Source: Aquidulcibacter paucihalophilus
GTDB taxonomy: Bacteria > Pseudomonadota > Alphaproteobacteria > Caulobacterales > Aquidulcibacteraceae
NCBI RefSeq assembly: GCF_002105465.1
Contig: NZ_NCSQ01000171.1
Coordinates: 93,391-157,390 of the forward strand
Direction of reading: 5' to 3'
Length of the DNA: 64,000 nucleotides
This document shows, piece after piece, positions 1 through 9,205 of this stretch. Made by a program: the position numbers and the translations under genes. Each line of letters opens with the position of its first letter. Position 1 is the first letter of the stretch. The notes below the pieces were generated by a model. That model did not search any database, was not told the DNA's origin, and worked only from the letters and a program-made list of their open reading frames with translations.

Positions 1-466
1 ACATATCGCCTTCGGCCAAGGCCTTCACTGGATTGGCCGGAATAAACATGGCCAAGATGTCTGCCCCCGTCGGAGGAGGCTTCACCGGTGGCGCAGAAAG
101 GCCGGCGGGGGCCTCAATCCCTGCACCGGGTTGGATCAGCATCGCCAAACTCACGCCGAGACACGCAGCCAAAAGACCCGAAGGAATGTAGAGCGCCGCG
201 ATGCGGGCTCCAGACTTCCCTAAACGACTCAAATCACCAATCGACACCACCGCTGCAGCGACAGATACAAATATCAAGGGGACGGACAACATCCGAATTA
301 AGCGGATAAAGGCATCTCCAACCAGCTTCAGCGCAGCGGACCATGCCTCTCCGTCGATTAAGCCATTGAGATAGCCCTCTGGCCTAATCCCAAAGCCCAA
401 AATGACACCCAAAACCATGGCAACGAGGATGCGAAGCCACAAGGGCTTTTGAAAAAAGGCGGTCAT
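1..466 (-). CDS. Dicarboxylate/amino acid:cation symporter, N-terminal part (truncated by window edge)
   Basis: Translating the minus strand from the ATG at 466 gives an uninterrupted frame to the window edge (155 codons; the 3' end lies outside). It starts MTAFFQKPLWLRILVAMV and has the features of the DAACS (GltP/DctA) sodium- or proton-coupled symporter family: a first membrane helix, then a DAFIRLIRMLSVPLIF segment that matches the family's conserved second helix (compare DVFLRLIKMIIAPLVF in the neighbouring gene at 779). It is an inner-membrane carrier of dicarboxylates or acidic amino acids; the substrate cannot be told. It is divergent from a second, clearly different member of the same family. 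The paralogous motif supports the family call strongly; the rest of the protein is not visible. Confidence 0.85.
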   Translation of the reverse strand, partial: MTAFFQKPLWLRILVAMVLGVILGFGIRPEGYLNGLIDGEAWSAALKLVGDAFIRLIRMLSVPLIFVSVAAAVVSIGDLSRLGKSGARIAALYIPSGLLAACLGVSLAMLIQPGAGIEAPAGLSAPPVKPPPTGADILAMFIPANPVKALAEGDM

Positions 467-778
467 GTAGGTCCAACGGGTGCGAGCGTAACAAACCTTC
501 AGAAAACGACTGATGGTGCCAACGCGCAATTGCCGAGGGGTCAATTCACTGTGAGCAAACTGGCGTCAGATGCGGTGTGAATTGCAATAAGCTGCTCATG
601 TTCCTCGCTATTTTGCCTTTGGGCGGGTCAGACGGCTATTAACGCTTCACATCAAGTTGAATGAAGCATAAGTCTAGTCTCTAAGTCGCACGGGGGTGGA
701 CCACAGGAGAGCGGGACCAACAGGGGTTTTGCAACCTCCTGGCTCTCTGTGTGTTCGGATTAGAAACAGGGCTGCCGC
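467..778. other. Divergent intergenic region between two symporters
   Basis: No gene is supported in these 312 bases. It must hold the promoters of both divergent symporter genes. An 8-bp inverted repeat (CAATTCAC at 542-549 and GTGAATTG at 577-584) is visible and could be an operator or a hairpin. No clear sigma-70 boxes were identified by eye. Confidence 0.5.
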
Positions 779-2047
779 ATGAACAAGCATTTCACACTCT
801 TTATTCTCGCCGCCATGGTTTTGGGAATTGTGGTCGGGGCCGCCATTTTCCAATTTGTTCCTAAAGAAGGCCAAGAAGTCTGGGCAGGCAATTTTAAGAT
901 TGTGACCGATGTTTTCTTGCGCTTGATCAAAATGATTATCGCGCCCCTGGTGTTTGCGACCTTGGTCGCCGGAATCGCCCATATTGGCGACACAACAACT
1001 TTGGGCCGCGTTGGCATCAAAACCATGGCTTGGTTTCTCGCGGCGTCTTTGGTTTCCTTGACTCTGGGTGCCGTGATTGCCAGCTTGTTGCACCCGGGTG
1101 TTGGCCTAAATCTGCCGATCCCGCCTGTTGATGCCGTAAGCGATATCAAGCCTACAGCGCTGACCTTGAAGGATTTTATCATCCATTTGGTGCCGAAATC
1201 CATCGTCGAGGCCATGGCGAACAATGAAATCTTGCAGATTGTGGTCTTCTCGATCTTCTTCGGCGTCGCTGTGACCGCAATGGGCGAAGAGGGCAAACCC
1301 TTGGCAGACCTGGCAGACAGGGTTTCCCATGCCATGTTGAAGCTCACGGGCTATGTGATGTCATTGGCACCGCTGGCCGTGTTTGCCGCCGTGGCCGCCG
1401 TGATCGCAACCAAGGGCTTAGCCGTTCTGGGCACCTATGCATCCTTCATTGGTGGCTTCTATTTGGCCTTGATGATTTTGTGGGGGCTTTTGCTGCTCGC
1501 TGGCTTTATTGTCATCGGCCCAGCGATCGGTAATTTGATCGCCCGCATTCGCGAACCCACTTTGCTTGCTTTCTCTACTGCGTCATCTGAAGCGGCCTAT
1601 CCAAAAACCATGGAGCAATTAGAGAAGTTTGGCGTATCGCGCCGTATCGCCAGCTTCGTGCTGCCTTTGGGCTATTCATTCAATCTCGACGGTTCGATGA
1701 TGTATTGCACCTTCGCAACGCTGTTCATCGCCCAAGCCTATGGCATCCACCTAACCGTCCCACAGATTGCCACTATGCTGCTGTTGCTGATGGTGACATC
1801 AAAGGGCATGGCGGGGGTTCCACGCGCCTCACTCGTCGTGATTGCAGCAACACTTTCATTCTTCAAAATTCCAGAAGCTGGGATTTTGCTGATCCTAGCG
1901 GTCGACCATTTTCTCGACATGGGCCGCTCTGCCACCAACGTCATTGGCAACTCTATCGCCACAGCTGTGGTCGCCAAATGGGAAGGCGATCTGACCGATG
2001 ATGAATTAGTGGCCGACCAAAAGGCCGGCATCAAAAACCAAAGCTAA
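779..2047 (+). CDS. Dicarboxylate/amino acid:cation symporter (DAACS family)
   Basis: A 422-residue integral membrane protein of normal length for the GltP/DctA/SLC1-like symporter family, which couples uptake of C4-dicarboxylates or glutamate/aspartate to sodium or proton entry. Visible hallmarks are the FLRLIKMIIAPLVF helix near residue 45, the serine-rich hairpin FSTASSEAAYPKTME near residue 265, the SFNLDGSMMY segment near 302, and the late DHFLDMGRSATNVIGNS segment, which carries the conserved Asp, Arg and Asn of the transport core. The ATG at 779 follows a weak purine-rich stretch. The gene is divergent from another family member at 1-466 and convergent with rph. Whether it is a dctA or a gltP orthologue cannot be decided from sequence alone. 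Confidence 0.9.
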   Translation: MNKHFTLFILAAMVLGIVVGAAIFQFVPKEGQEVWAGNFKIVTDVFLRLIKMIIAPLVFATLVAGIAHIGDTTTLGRVGIKTMAWFLAASLVSLTLGAVIASLLHPGVGLNLPIPPVDAVSDIKPTALTLKDFIIHLVPKSIVEAMANNEILQIVVFSIFFGVAVTAMGEEGKPLADLADRVSHAMLKLTGYVMSLAPLAVFAAVAAVIATKGLAVLGTYASFIGGFYLALMILWGLLLLAGFIVIGPAIGNLIARIREPTLLAFSTASSEAAYPKTMEQLEKFGVSRRIASFVLPLGYSFNLDGSMMYCTFATLFIAQAYGIHLTVPQIATMLLLLMVTSKGMAGVPRASLVVIAATLSFFKIPEAGILLILAVDHFLDMGRSATNVIGNSIATAVVAKWEGDLTDDELVADQKAGIKNQS

Positions 2048-2050
2048 AGT

Positions 2051-2770
2051 TTAAAGGCCCAGTGCTTGGCGCTGGGCCGCAAACAAATCCTCACAGCCAG
2101 ACTTTGCCAGCGACAGCAGGACTTGTAGCTCTGCCTCGGTGAAGGGCCGCTCTTCGCCTGTTGCTTGCACTTCAACAAGGCCAAGCCCTTGGGCTAACAC
2201 AAAATTGGCATCGGCTTCTGCATTTGAATCCTCGGCATAATCGAGGTCCAGAACCGGGACGCCTTGATAAATGCCGCATGAAACTGCGGCAACTTGCGCG
2301 CGGATTGGCTCTTCTGTGATCAAGCCCTCAGCCTTGAGATACAGGCAAGCCTGCTTCAGCGCGACCCACGCACCTGTCAGCGCCGCAGTGCGTGTGCCGC
2401 CATCGGCTTGGATGACGTCACAATCGATGGTGATTTGGCGCTCCCCCAAGGCGACCAGATCGACAACAGAGCGCAAACCACGCCCTATCAAGCGCTGAAT
2501 CTCCTGTGTGCGCCCCGATTGTTTGCCAGACGCCGCCTCGCGACGACCCCGCGTATGGGTAGCACGGGGCAACATGCCATATTCAGCCGTCACCCAACCA
2601 CGCTTCTGTCCCCTTAGCCAACCGGGAAGGCTTTCTTCCAAAGAGGCTGTCACCAGCACATGCGTGTTGCCAAACTTCGCAAGGCAGGAGCCCTCCGCAT
2701 AACGCGACACACCGGCTTCAAGGCTCAACGGACGCAATTGTTCGGGGGTTCGAGCAGAGGGACGGATCAT
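2051..2770 (-). CDS. rph: Ribonuclease PH
   Basis: A 239-residue phosphorolytic 3'-5' exoribonuclease that trims tRNA 3' ends, releasing nucleoside diphosphates. It starts [15 protein letters not shown], has the RNase-PH-type [17 protein letters not shown] segment and the [19 protein letters not shown] block, and the [20 protein letters not shown] region that contributes to phosphate and active-site binding. Length matches the family (about 240). The start overlaps the rimM stop by four bases (ATGA), indicating translational coupling. In alphaproteobacteria rph is more often found near hrcA or rdgB, so its position after rimM is a local arrangement. Confidence 0.95.
   Translation of the reverse strand: MIRPSARTPEQLRPLSLEAGVSRYAEGSCLAKFGNTHVLVTASLEESLPGWLRGQKRGWVTAEYGMLPRATHTRGRREAASGKQSGRTQEIQRLIGRGLRSVVDLVALGERQITIDCDVIQADGGTRTAALTGAWVALKQACLYLKAEGLITEEPIRAQVAAVSCGIYQGVPVLDLDYAEDSNAEADANFVLAQGLGLVEVQATGEERPFTEAELQVLLSLAKSGCEDLFAAQRQALGL
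2054..2078 (-). terminator. Putative terminator at the end of rph
   Basis: A 10-bp stem with one G-U pair (2056-2065 with 2069-2078) and a 3-base loop overlaps the last codons of rph. On the minus strand it is followed by a short T-rich run that includes the stop codon. It could end the clpP-rimM-rph transcript and may also act on the convergent symporter gene. The T run is interrupted, so efficiency is uncertain. Confidence 0.45.
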
Positions 2771-3399
2771 GTGGTGGGGCCTTTCAATGGCTTTTTTGAA
2801 GATTTCGCGCGAGAGGGTTGCTCTGGTGGCTCTTCTAAGACTTCGCCAATCATCGGAATCAAGCCAATCGGCACATCGCCAACCAACTTTCTTCCTGGTA
2901 AATCAACAATAGGAACCAAGGCCTTGGTAAAGGGCAGAAACCAACTACCTTTGGCACCGGGCGTCGTCTCAATCTCAAGCAAATCTTGGGGTCCGGGAAT
3001 GACCGCCCGAACACGACCCAGGTCCGCTCCGTCCAAGGCCTCCAGACGAAGCCCAATCAAGTCAACATGATAAAACTCGTCTTCTTCCGCTGCAGGCAAT
3101 CGATCACGGGGAACAAACAGCTTGGTATTTCGCAAAGCCATCGCTGCTTCTCGCGTCGGCACCTCTTTGGAAGTCACCACAATGCCATCCTTAATCGGCC
3201 GCCAAGATTGGACTGATAAGATAGCTTGCCCCTCTTCATTACAAAAAGGGGCATAATCCACGATAGCTTCAGGGTCTGCAGTAAAGCTGCGCAGGCGTAT
3301 CTCACCGCGCACCCCAAAGGCACCGGCGATAGCGCCTACCAATACGAAAGGCTTAGCCAATATCGGTACGCTTGGTGACAATCTTGCCAACAAGGCCAT
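2767..3399 (-). CDS. rimM: Ribosome maturation factor RimM
   Basis: A 16S rRNA processing factor that binds ribosomal protein S19 and helps mature the 30S head. The N-terminal RimM barrel is seen in [21 protein letters not shown] and the PRC-barrel-like half in the [14 protein letters not shown] and [15 protein letters not shown] segments. The ATG at 3399 overlaps the end of clpP by 47 bases. A TTG at 3360, overlapping the clpP stop, would give a shorter protein beginning [13 protein letters not shown], closer to the usual family N-terminus, so the true start is uncertain. The usual rpsP-rimM-trmD-rplS partners are absent here; instead it lies between a clpP-like gene and rph. Confidence 0.93.
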   Translation of the reverse strand: MALLARLSPSVPILAKPFVLVGAIAGAFGVRGEIRLRSFTADPEAIVDYAPFCNEEGQAILSVQSWRPIKDGIVVTSKEVPTREAAMALRNTKLFVPRDRLPAAEEDEFYHVDLIGLRLEALDGADLGRVRAVIPGPQDLLEIETTPGAKGSWFLPFTKALVPIVDLPGRKLVGDVPIGLIPMIGEVLEEPPEQPSRAKSSKKPLKGPTT

Positions 3400-3943
3400 A
3401 GGCCACGGCTTCTTCCGCGCTCATCCAATAATCGCGATCGGTATCCGCCTTGATTTTCTCGATGGGTTGGCCCGTCGCCTCGGCAAAAATCGCGTTTAGA
3501 CGCTCGCGCATACGGATGATTTCGCGGGCCTGGATTTCAATATCCGACACCATGCCACCAACACCGCCGCGTGGTTCATGCAGCAAGAAGCGGGTGTTGG
3601 GTAAGCAGAAGCGACGCTCGCGTTCAGCCGCAGCATAAATTAAGGCACCCGCAGAGGCGACCCAGCCCGAGCCCAAAACGTTCACAGGTGCAGACACAAA
3701 CTTGATCATGTCATGGATCATATCGCCGCTTTCTACATGACCGCCTGGTGAAGAGATGATCAAAAGTATGGGCTTATCGGACTCCCCCGACAAAGCCAGC
3801 ATGCGTTCACAAACCCGCTGGGCCAGTTTATCGTCCACGCCGCCGGTAAGTAGAATGGTGCGGCTGTCGAAGAGCGCCTTTTCTACAATGGCTGGGGCTG
3901 GGCTTCCCGCTTTGCTTTCGTCTTCTTCGTCCATGCGAAACAT
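3353..3943 (-). CDS. ClpP-family serine protease
   Basis: A 196-residue ClpP-like proteolytic subunit; such proteins form tetradecameric chambers fed by Clp ATPases. The catalytic serine is S97 in WVASAGALIY, the histidine H122 in RFLLHEPRGG, and the aspartate lies in the DTDRDYWMSAEEAV segment, so the triad looks intact. I chose the ATG at 3943 because a GAGGAG ribosome-binding site sits nine bases upstream; the frame is open further upstream, but that part looks non-homologous. The oxyanion region reads ASAGA where canonical ClpP has ASMGA, and no clpX or tig is adjacent. This suggests a secondary ClpP paralogue rather than the main housekeeping copy. Confidence 0.9.
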   Translation of the reverse strand: MFRMDEEDESKAGSPAPAIVEKALFDSRTILLTGGVDDKLAQRVCERMLALSGESDKPILLIISSPGGHVESGDMIHDMIKFVSAPVNVLGSGWVASAGALIYAAAERERRFCLPNTRFLLHEPRGGVGGMVSDIEIQAREIIRMRERLNAIFAEATGQPIEKIKADTDRDYWMSAEEAVAYGLVGKIVTKRTDIG

Positions 3944-4129
3944 GCTTCTAGGCTCCTCGTTCACTCGCTCTTTCCGACACGCTTTTGTTGATTTGGTCAA
4001 CCTAGCGGCAGCCGCAGCGCTGTTATCGTCTGCTCTAAGTGGTAAAGCCTGATGGATTATGAAAGAGCGTGCAATGCACTTGACGCACTTAGTCAAAGAT
4101 GAAACCCAAAGACGGAGGAGTATTTCGCC

Positions 4130-5002
4130 ATGAATTTAACCCGTCCTGACGGCCCCGATGCCACTGTTGCTTTGTCCCGTCGTGGCCTAACTGGCGCTTT
4201 GGGCTTTGCAGGCTTTGCAGCGGCGATTCATCCAGTTCATGCGGCTGCGATCACAACCCCTTCCGATGGCTTGATAACTGAAATGGTGAGCTTTCCGTCG
4301 CAAGGCTTTGACCTGCCCGCCTTTGTAGCGCGCCCGCAGGCAAAAGGGCGGAAGCCTGTTGTTATTGTGGTGAGTGAAATTTTCGGTTTGCATGAGTATA
4401 TTCGCGACGTATGTCGCCGGCTTGCCCGTTTAGGCTATGTCGCCATCGCGCCCTCCTTCTTTGCGCGTGTTGGCGACCCTGCACCGCTTACCGACTTTAG
4501 CAAGATCATGCCCATAGTGAATGCGGCCAATAATGCACAAGTTATGGGCGACATAACGGCCACGATTGCTTGGATCGACCAGCAGAAATTCGTCAAGAAG
4601 GATGCAATTGGGATTACTGGATTCTGTTGGGGTGGGGCGGTTGTATGGATGGCCAGCGCGCTTACGCCTCGCATCAAGGCTGGGGTCGCTTGGTATGGCC
4701 GTTTGACACCCCGCGAAGGGTCTATCGATCAGCGCAAATGGCCCTTGGATGTGGCAGGTGAACTGAAAAGCCCAGTCCTTGGGCTTTATGCGGAAAATGA
4801 CGGCGGAATTCCGCTTTCGAGCGTTGAAGCTATGAAAGCCGCTCTGGAAAAAGCAGGAAATCGGGAAAGCCGCTTTATCATTTTTCCCGGGACCCAACAT
4901 GGCTTCCACGCTGATTATCGGCCGCAATATCAAGAAGCGGCCGCAAAACTGGGCTGGGATGAGTTACTCGCTTGGTTCGCTGCCCATGGCGTGAAGCCTT
5001 AG
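4130..5002 (+). CDS. Dienelactone hydrolase family protein with Tat signal
   Basis: A 290-residue alpha/beta hydrolase of the dienelactone hydrolase type. The catalytic triad is visible as C166 in GITGFCWGG, D224 in YAENDGG and H257 in GTQHGFH. The N-terminus carries SRRGLTGALGFAGFAAA followed by an Ala-X-Ala type region, a twin-arginine export signal, so the enzyme is probably folded in the cytoplasm and exported to the periplasm. A GGAGGAG ribosome-binding site precedes the ATG. Family members hydrolyse lactones and esters; the true substrate here is unknown, and no chlorocatechol pathway gene is nearby. It is convergent with the GH13 gene and overlaps its end by four bases. Confidence 0.88.
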   Translation: MNLTRPDGPDATVALSRRGLTGALGFAGFAAAIHPVHAAAITTPSDGLITEMVSFPSQGFDLPAFVARPQAKGRKPVVIVVSEIFGLHEYIRDVCRRLARLGYVAIAPSFFARVGDPAPLTDFSKIMPIVNAANNAQVMGDITATIAWIDQQKFVKKDAIGITGFCWGGAVVWMASALTPRIKAGVAWYGRLTPREGSIDQRKWPLDVAGELKSPVLGLYAENDGGIPLSSVEAMKAALEKAGNRESRFIIFPGTQHGFHADYRPQYQEAAAKLGWDELLAWFAAHGVKP

Positions 5003-6621
5003 GCCCAGACTTGTGTCGACCACGGGCCCATTTGGGTTGTGGTGATGTCCCCAGAAGTGAAGATGCAGCTGCGCTCCGCCAAGAGCGCGACGATTGGCTC
5101 TGGTAGAGGCCAAGGCTCGCTGGACAAATTCACGCAAACCAAGCCATGCGTGCCGCGCCGATAGACAAATAAGGATTCGTGCTCGGGCAGCAGATCTTCA
5201 TAGGCTCCAAAAACCCAAGTTTCGGGATCTTTTGTCCGAAGCTCTAACAAGCCATGGCAAAAGGCCCAGGCAGAATGTTCGTCCCCCTGCTGGGTAGCTA
5301 AATCCACACCTCCACGATTGGGGGTAGGTTTTAGCCACGGTTTGCCCGCGCCGAATCCACCTTCAGGGGTCCAGGGATAGGGGGTGCGGGCATGATCGCG
5401 CGTCATTGCGACGGCTTTGGCTAGGGATTCGGCTTCGCTATTGCCTTTGGACTTCGCCAAGCGATAGGTGGTCTTCGCCCAAACATCGTCCAATTCCTCA
5501 ACTTTTGTGATGATCGTATCACCCAATCCTAATTCATCGCCCTGATAAATAAAGGGCGTGGCACGTTGTAGAATATAACTAGCTGCCAAGGCTTTTGCGA
5601 CCAGCTTGGTCTCCGCCTTTGGGTCACCAAAGCGGGCGATGAAACGGCGGAGGTCATGATTGCCCACGACACAGGAATTCCAGCCATCCGGACCAATGCC
5701 CTTATCCCAACGATCAAATACACTTTTGAACCACACACGATCCCAATCCTCACCCTGACGTGAACCCGTATGGTCTACAAAATCAAAGTGATAGATCATG
5801 TGCAGCATGGGGTCTGCAGGATTCACGATGGCCGCAGCCCGTTCTGGATTAAGGCCCGGCCCCTCTCCAATCGCGACGCAATCATAACGATCAAAAACCT
5901 CACGCCGCATATCCCGCAGCCATTCATGTAAACGGGGACCGCCCGCCAACATATGATAAAGCGGCATCGGCCTAGGGTCTGGCGCATCGGGTAGCCCAGG
6001 CGGTTTTGAGATAACGGTTACGACGTCAAGACGGAAGCCGCTTACGCCCTTATCTAGCCAAAACCGCATGGCACCATATATCTCATTGCGGACAGCCGGG
6101 TTCTCCCAATTTAGATCTGCCTGCGTCTTATCGAACAGATGGAGATAATAGGCTGAATCACCCTCAGGCTTAGACCAAGCCGGACCACCAAAGATGGACT
6201 GCCAATTATTGGGCTTATCCCGCCAAATATAATAGTCGCGATAAGGCCCACCTGGATCGGCGAGGGCCGCTTGAAACCATGGGTGATCAATAGAAGTGTG
6301 ATTGAGCGCAATATCCAAAACGACTTTAAGGTCCAGACGTTTGGCTTCAGCCAATAGCGCCTCAAAATCCGCCATCGTCCCAAACAGAGGATCAATCTCG
6401 CGATAGCCCGACATGTCATAGCCATTATCGACCATGGGTGAGCGGAAGATCGGCGACAACCAGACAATCCCAGCCCCTAAGGCCTTAACTGCACGAAGGC
6501 CCGCGGTTATTCCGGCTAAATCACCCACACCATCGCCATTGGCATCGCGAAAGGACCGTGGATAAATCTGATAGACCGAGCGGGTCTTCCACCAAGTCTC
6601 TCTGGGTGTGTGGCCGCTCAT
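4999..6621 (-). CDS. GH13 alpha-glucosidase / alpha-amylase family protein
   Basis: A 540-residue glycoside hydrolase family 13 enzyme resembling oligo-1,6-glucosidase or alpha-glucosidase. It begins with WWKTRSVYQIYPRSFRD, then shows the family's conserved regions: DIALNHTS, GFRLDVVTVI with the nucleophile D199, AIGEGPGL with the acid/base E253, and GNHDLRRF with D323. All three catalytic carboxylates are present. There is no obvious signal peptide, so it is probably cytoplasmic and would act on short alpha-glucosides. The usual NHDQPR segment reads NHDLRR, a mild deviation. No sugar transporter or maltose regulator is adjacent. The stop overlaps the convergent hydrolase gene. Confidence 0.93.
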   Translation of the reverse strand: MSGHTPRETWWKTRSVYQIYPRSFRDANGDGVGDLAGITAGLRAVKALGAGIVWLSPIFRSPMVDNGYDMSGYREIDPLFGTMADFEALLAEAKRLDLKVVLDIALNHTSIDHPWFQAALADPGGPYRDYYIWRDKPNNWQSIFGGPAWSKPEGDSAYYLHLFDKTQADLNWENPAVRNEIYGAMRFWLDKGVSGFRLDVVTVISKPPGLPDAPDPRPMPLYHMLAGGPRLHEWLRDMRREVFDRYDCVAIGEGPGLNPERAAAIVNPADPMLHMIYHFDFVDHTGSRQGEDWDRVWFKSVFDRWDKGIGPDGWNSCVVGNHDLRRFIARFGDPKAETKLVAKALAASYILQRATPFIYQGDELGLGDTIITKVEELDDVWAKTTYRLAKSKGNSEAESLAKAVAMTRDHARTPYPWTPEGGFGAGKPWLKPTPNRGGVDLATQQGDEHSAWAFCHGLLELRTKDPETWVFGAYEDLLPEHESLFVYRRGTHGLVCVNLSSEPWPLPEPIVALLAERSCIFTSGDITTTQMGPWSTQVWA

Positions 6622-7227
6622 CTAAGCATCCTTCAGCGCTTTCAACAGGACATAATAAGCGCCGCTACCGCCATGACGTGGGTGGGCAGAAGCATAACCA
6701 GAGACATGCTCCCGGATGCCTTGACCGCTCAGCCATTCTGGTAGGCGGCGACGGATGACGCCGGGTTGGGGTGTCAGATAATCCTCACCAATTTCGACCG
6801 CGCGACCTTTGCCCGTCACCACCAAAACGCAGCGCGCGCCGCTAGACCGCATGCGGACCAGAAAGCCAGAAAGCGCAGTTTGAGCATCCATTTGTCGATA
6901 GCCATGCAAATCAAGTGTGCCGTCAATGTCCAGCTTACCGCGTCGTATCTTTTTGTGCCCGGAAGCATCTGAAACCAGAGTCGCCGGTTTGTTCTCTGGC
7001 TTTGGGGCAGGAGACACCGGTACATGTCGGGCCGCTTTTGCTCGCTTAAGCACCAAATGGGGTAACTCCGGTGCAGGCTTTTGAATGACCTTTGACACCG
7101 AGGCGCTTGCCGGCGGAAGGTCGTCTCCTTCTGTTTTGGGTTTTCCATGGCCATAAGGCCGCACAGTTCGGGCAACCCGATGCCACAGTTTTGCTTCCTC
7201 CGGCATCAAATCGCGACGCCGGCTCAT
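6622..7227 (-). CDS. Smr domain protein
   Basis: A 201-residue protein with a C-terminal Smr (MutS2-related) domain: the LDLHGYRQMDAQTAL motif near residue 106, the VVTGKGRA segment, and a GGSGAYYVLL ending. Such stand-alone Smr proteins (YdaL/SmrB-like) are known or predicted nucleases acting on nucleic acids; some cleave mRNA at collided ribosomes. The N-terminal half is low complexity and not informative. It directly follows mltA (2-base gap) in the leftward origin-proximal operon, an order seen in several alphaproteobacteria. Confidence 0.85.
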   Translation of the reverse strand: MSRRRDLMPEEAKLWHRVARTVRPYGHGKPKTEGDDLPPASASVSKVIQKPAPELPHLVLKRAKAARHVPVSPAPKPENKPATLVSDASGHKKIRRGKLDIDGTLDLHGYRQMDAQTALSGFLVRMRSSGARCVLVVTGKGRAVEIGEDYLTPQPGVIRRRLPEWLSGQGIREHVSGYASAHPRHGGSGAYYVLLKALKDA

Positions 7228-7229
7228 AC

Positions 7230-8579
7230 TCAGCGGCCTGCGCTAGCGGCGGGTGTGGGGTTCATGCCCTTTGGCAAAAGCACCCAGAACCGCACGTCAT
7301 GATTGATCCGGCCAGCCCGCAATCCTGCCTCTGGCCCCGTGCCCCAATAAAGATCCCCTCGGATGGGGCCACGAATGGCTCCGCCTGTATCTTGGGCGAC
7401 GACCAAACGGCGCAAGCTGACATCGGCAGACAGGGCCACGCGCGGGGCATCCGCTACCAAGAAGATGGGAACGCCATACGCATGATAGCTCGTATCCACA
7501 GCGAGCGACCCATTTGCTTCTAAAGCGGCCTGCTGCCCGCCTCTTGGCCCAAGGCTGGGGTCCTTAATGGGTTCAAGACGGAAAAACACGGTGCGTGGGT
7601 TCGCATTCAAAACTTCACGCGCTTCCTTGGGAGATGCCGTCTTAAACCACGTTTTGATTGCATCCATCGAAGCGCCATTGACCGGTAATGCTCCACGGCG
7701 AATCAATTCTTGCGCATTTGACCCAAAGCGATGCCCATTATGGGCGGCAAAAGCGGCACGAACTTGTGTGCCATCCTCAAATTGTAGTCGGCCAGAACCT
7801 TGAACCTGCAAGGACAACACCTCTGCCGGCTCTCCCCAGGCCAATACGGGCGCAGTGTTTTCGTTGATTTGAGCCCGTGACCAATAAGGGACAACTTTTC
7901 CCCGCTCCATCCGAGCGACGATAGAGCGATTACGAAGCGTGGGATCGAATTGACCTAGGTCAATTTCAAACAAGTCTGAAGGTCTGGCCTGTATAGGCTC
8001 CGAAAGTACGGAGGTCTTTACCCGCGACGCGGCCATGATTGGCTCATAATAGCCAGTTAGTCTTCCGATGTCGGTGGTTTCGGTTGAGACACGCCAAGCC
8101 TGAAACTGGCTTTCCCAGAAGCTGCGATCTTCAAGACTGGGATCTTGGGCCAAAGCACAAACCTCGGCCCAATCACCTATACGACCTGAATAAGTCGCAA
8201 TCGGAGACAAAAACTGGTCTTTGGGCCGGGCTTGAGAGATTGCACAAGAACGAACCAGTGCGCGCCGCGCTGCCCCTACATCGGTCTCCGTCCAATCTGG
8301 CAGGCCTTCAAATGCAACTTGGCTAAACTGCAAAGGTACAATATCGGCCGGCGGCACTGGTGCGGCAGAAGCCGTAATCGGGCTCGTTGCCGATCTTAAA
8401 GGTGTCGCGGGCGCTACCGCTACGGGCGGCGGAGGTACCACTGTTGCCGCCACAGGCGCGGGTGACGGCATTGGTTGTGGAGCTGGTACAGGCACGGGTG
8501 ATGGTGCCACCGTGGCGCAGGCCGCGAGGAAAACCGGCACCAAGCCTGATGCGGCCAAAAGACCCAAAGATCGACGCAT
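7230..8579 (-). CDS. mltA: Membrane-bound lytic murein transglycosylase A
   Basis: A 449-residue peptidoglycan lytic transglycosylase. The N-terminus has a lipoprotein signal ending in a lipobox around FLAAC (Cys 21), followed by a Pro/Ala-rich linker to about residue 80. The MltA barrel is recognised by RLTGYYEPIMAAS near residue 165 and the C-terminal 3D domain by the segment around VAQDTGGAIRGPIRGDLYWG, with the catalytic Asp expected there. The enzyme cleaves glycan strands to 1,6-anhydromuropeptides at the outer membrane. It lies two bases from the Tim44-like gene upstream and two from the smr gene downstream, so the three are probably co-transcribed. Confidence 0.92.
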   Translation of the reverse strand: MRRSLGLLAASGLVPVFLAACATVAPSPVPVPAPQPMPSPAPVAATVVPPPPVAVAPATPLRSATSPITASAAPVPPADIVPLQFSQVAFEGLPDWTETDVGAARRALVRSCAISQARPKDQFLSPIATYSGRIGDWAEVCALAQDPSLEDRSFWESQFQAWRVSTETTDIGRLTGYYEPIMAASRVKTSVLSEPIQARPSDLFEIDLGQFDPTLRNRSIVARMERGKVVPYWSRAQINENTAPVLAWGEPAEVLSLQVQGSGRLQFEDGTQVRAAFAAHNGHRFGSNAQELIRRGALPVNGASMDAIKTWFKTASPKEAREVLNANPRTVFFRLEPIKDPSLGPRGGQQAALEANGSLAVDTSYHAYGVPIFLVADAPRVALSADVSLRRLVVAQDTGGAIRGPIRGDLYWGTGPEAGLRAGRINHDVRFWVLLPKGMNPTPAASAGR

Positions 8580-8581
8580 GT

Positions 8582-9205
8582 TTAGGCGGTCCGGACTGCG
8601 CTCAAGAGCCAGTTTGGATCGCGCGCGTCAACAGAACGCTCAAACGTCCAGATTTCATCAGCTGCACGCAAGCCATCGCCGCCATCGGCTAGGTCGGACG
8701 AGAAAGCTACATCAATGCGGGCAATCTTGCCGTCCAACTCGGCATCGACGATTTTCGCATCGCTCAACCGAATGACTTCAATCTTAGGCGCATTCGCGGC
8801 CCGACGCTCATCCATCGCAACCTTATAGGCTTCGAATACATCGGCATCGACGAGGCCTTTCAACGTCTCCTCATCTCCAGAGCCATAAGCGGTTACGATC
8901 ATCTCATAAGCCGCTTTCGCGCCATCCAAGAAGTTACCTGCACTGAAACCGCGTTGGGCTGCACCGATCGCCTTCAGACCAGCAGCACCAGGCCCATCAT
9001 AGTCCTTGACCGGGAACGGCAGGACTTTGCCGTTTTCATCGGCGGATGCGGGCGTGTCTGTATCGCCCTTGTCGGCAGGCGCATCTGGTAAACCAAATCG
9101 TGGCTGCCGCATGGGAGGTGGCTCAGCGCCACGGTTTTGGCCTAGCACTTGGTACAAACGGCCAAGGACGAGTGCTGCCACAACGGCAAAAAAGACTATT
9201 TCCAT
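8582..9205 (-). CDS. Tim44-like domain protein
   Basis: A 207-residue membrane-anchored protein of the Tim44/TimA family. I chose the ATG at 9205 because the protein then begins with a single hydrophobic helix (MEIVFFAVVAALVLGRLYQ), typical of the family; an in-frame upstream extension is not hydrophobic and runs towards secB. After a Pro-rich linker comes the Tim44-like domain from about residue 75 (GFSAGNFLDGAKAAYEMIV to the C-terminus, with a DEIWTFERSVDARDPNWLL motif). Bacterial members are inner-membrane proteins whose role is not settled. It is divergent from secB. Confidence 0.87.
   Translation of the reverse strand: MEIVFFAVVAALVLGRLYQVLGQNRGAEPPPMRQPRFGLPDAPADKGDTDTPASADENGKVLPFPVKDYDGPGAAGLKAIGAAQRGFSAGNFLDGAKAAYEMIVTAYGSGDEETLKGLVDADVFEAYKVAMDERRAANAPKIEVIRLSDAKIVDAELDGKIARIDVAFSSDLADGGDGLRAADEIWTFERSVDARDPNWLLSAVRTA

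Noticed and set aside
760..1347. Long minus-strand frame inside the symporter gene
   Set aside because: It is the antisense of a well-supported membrane protein and has no matching features.
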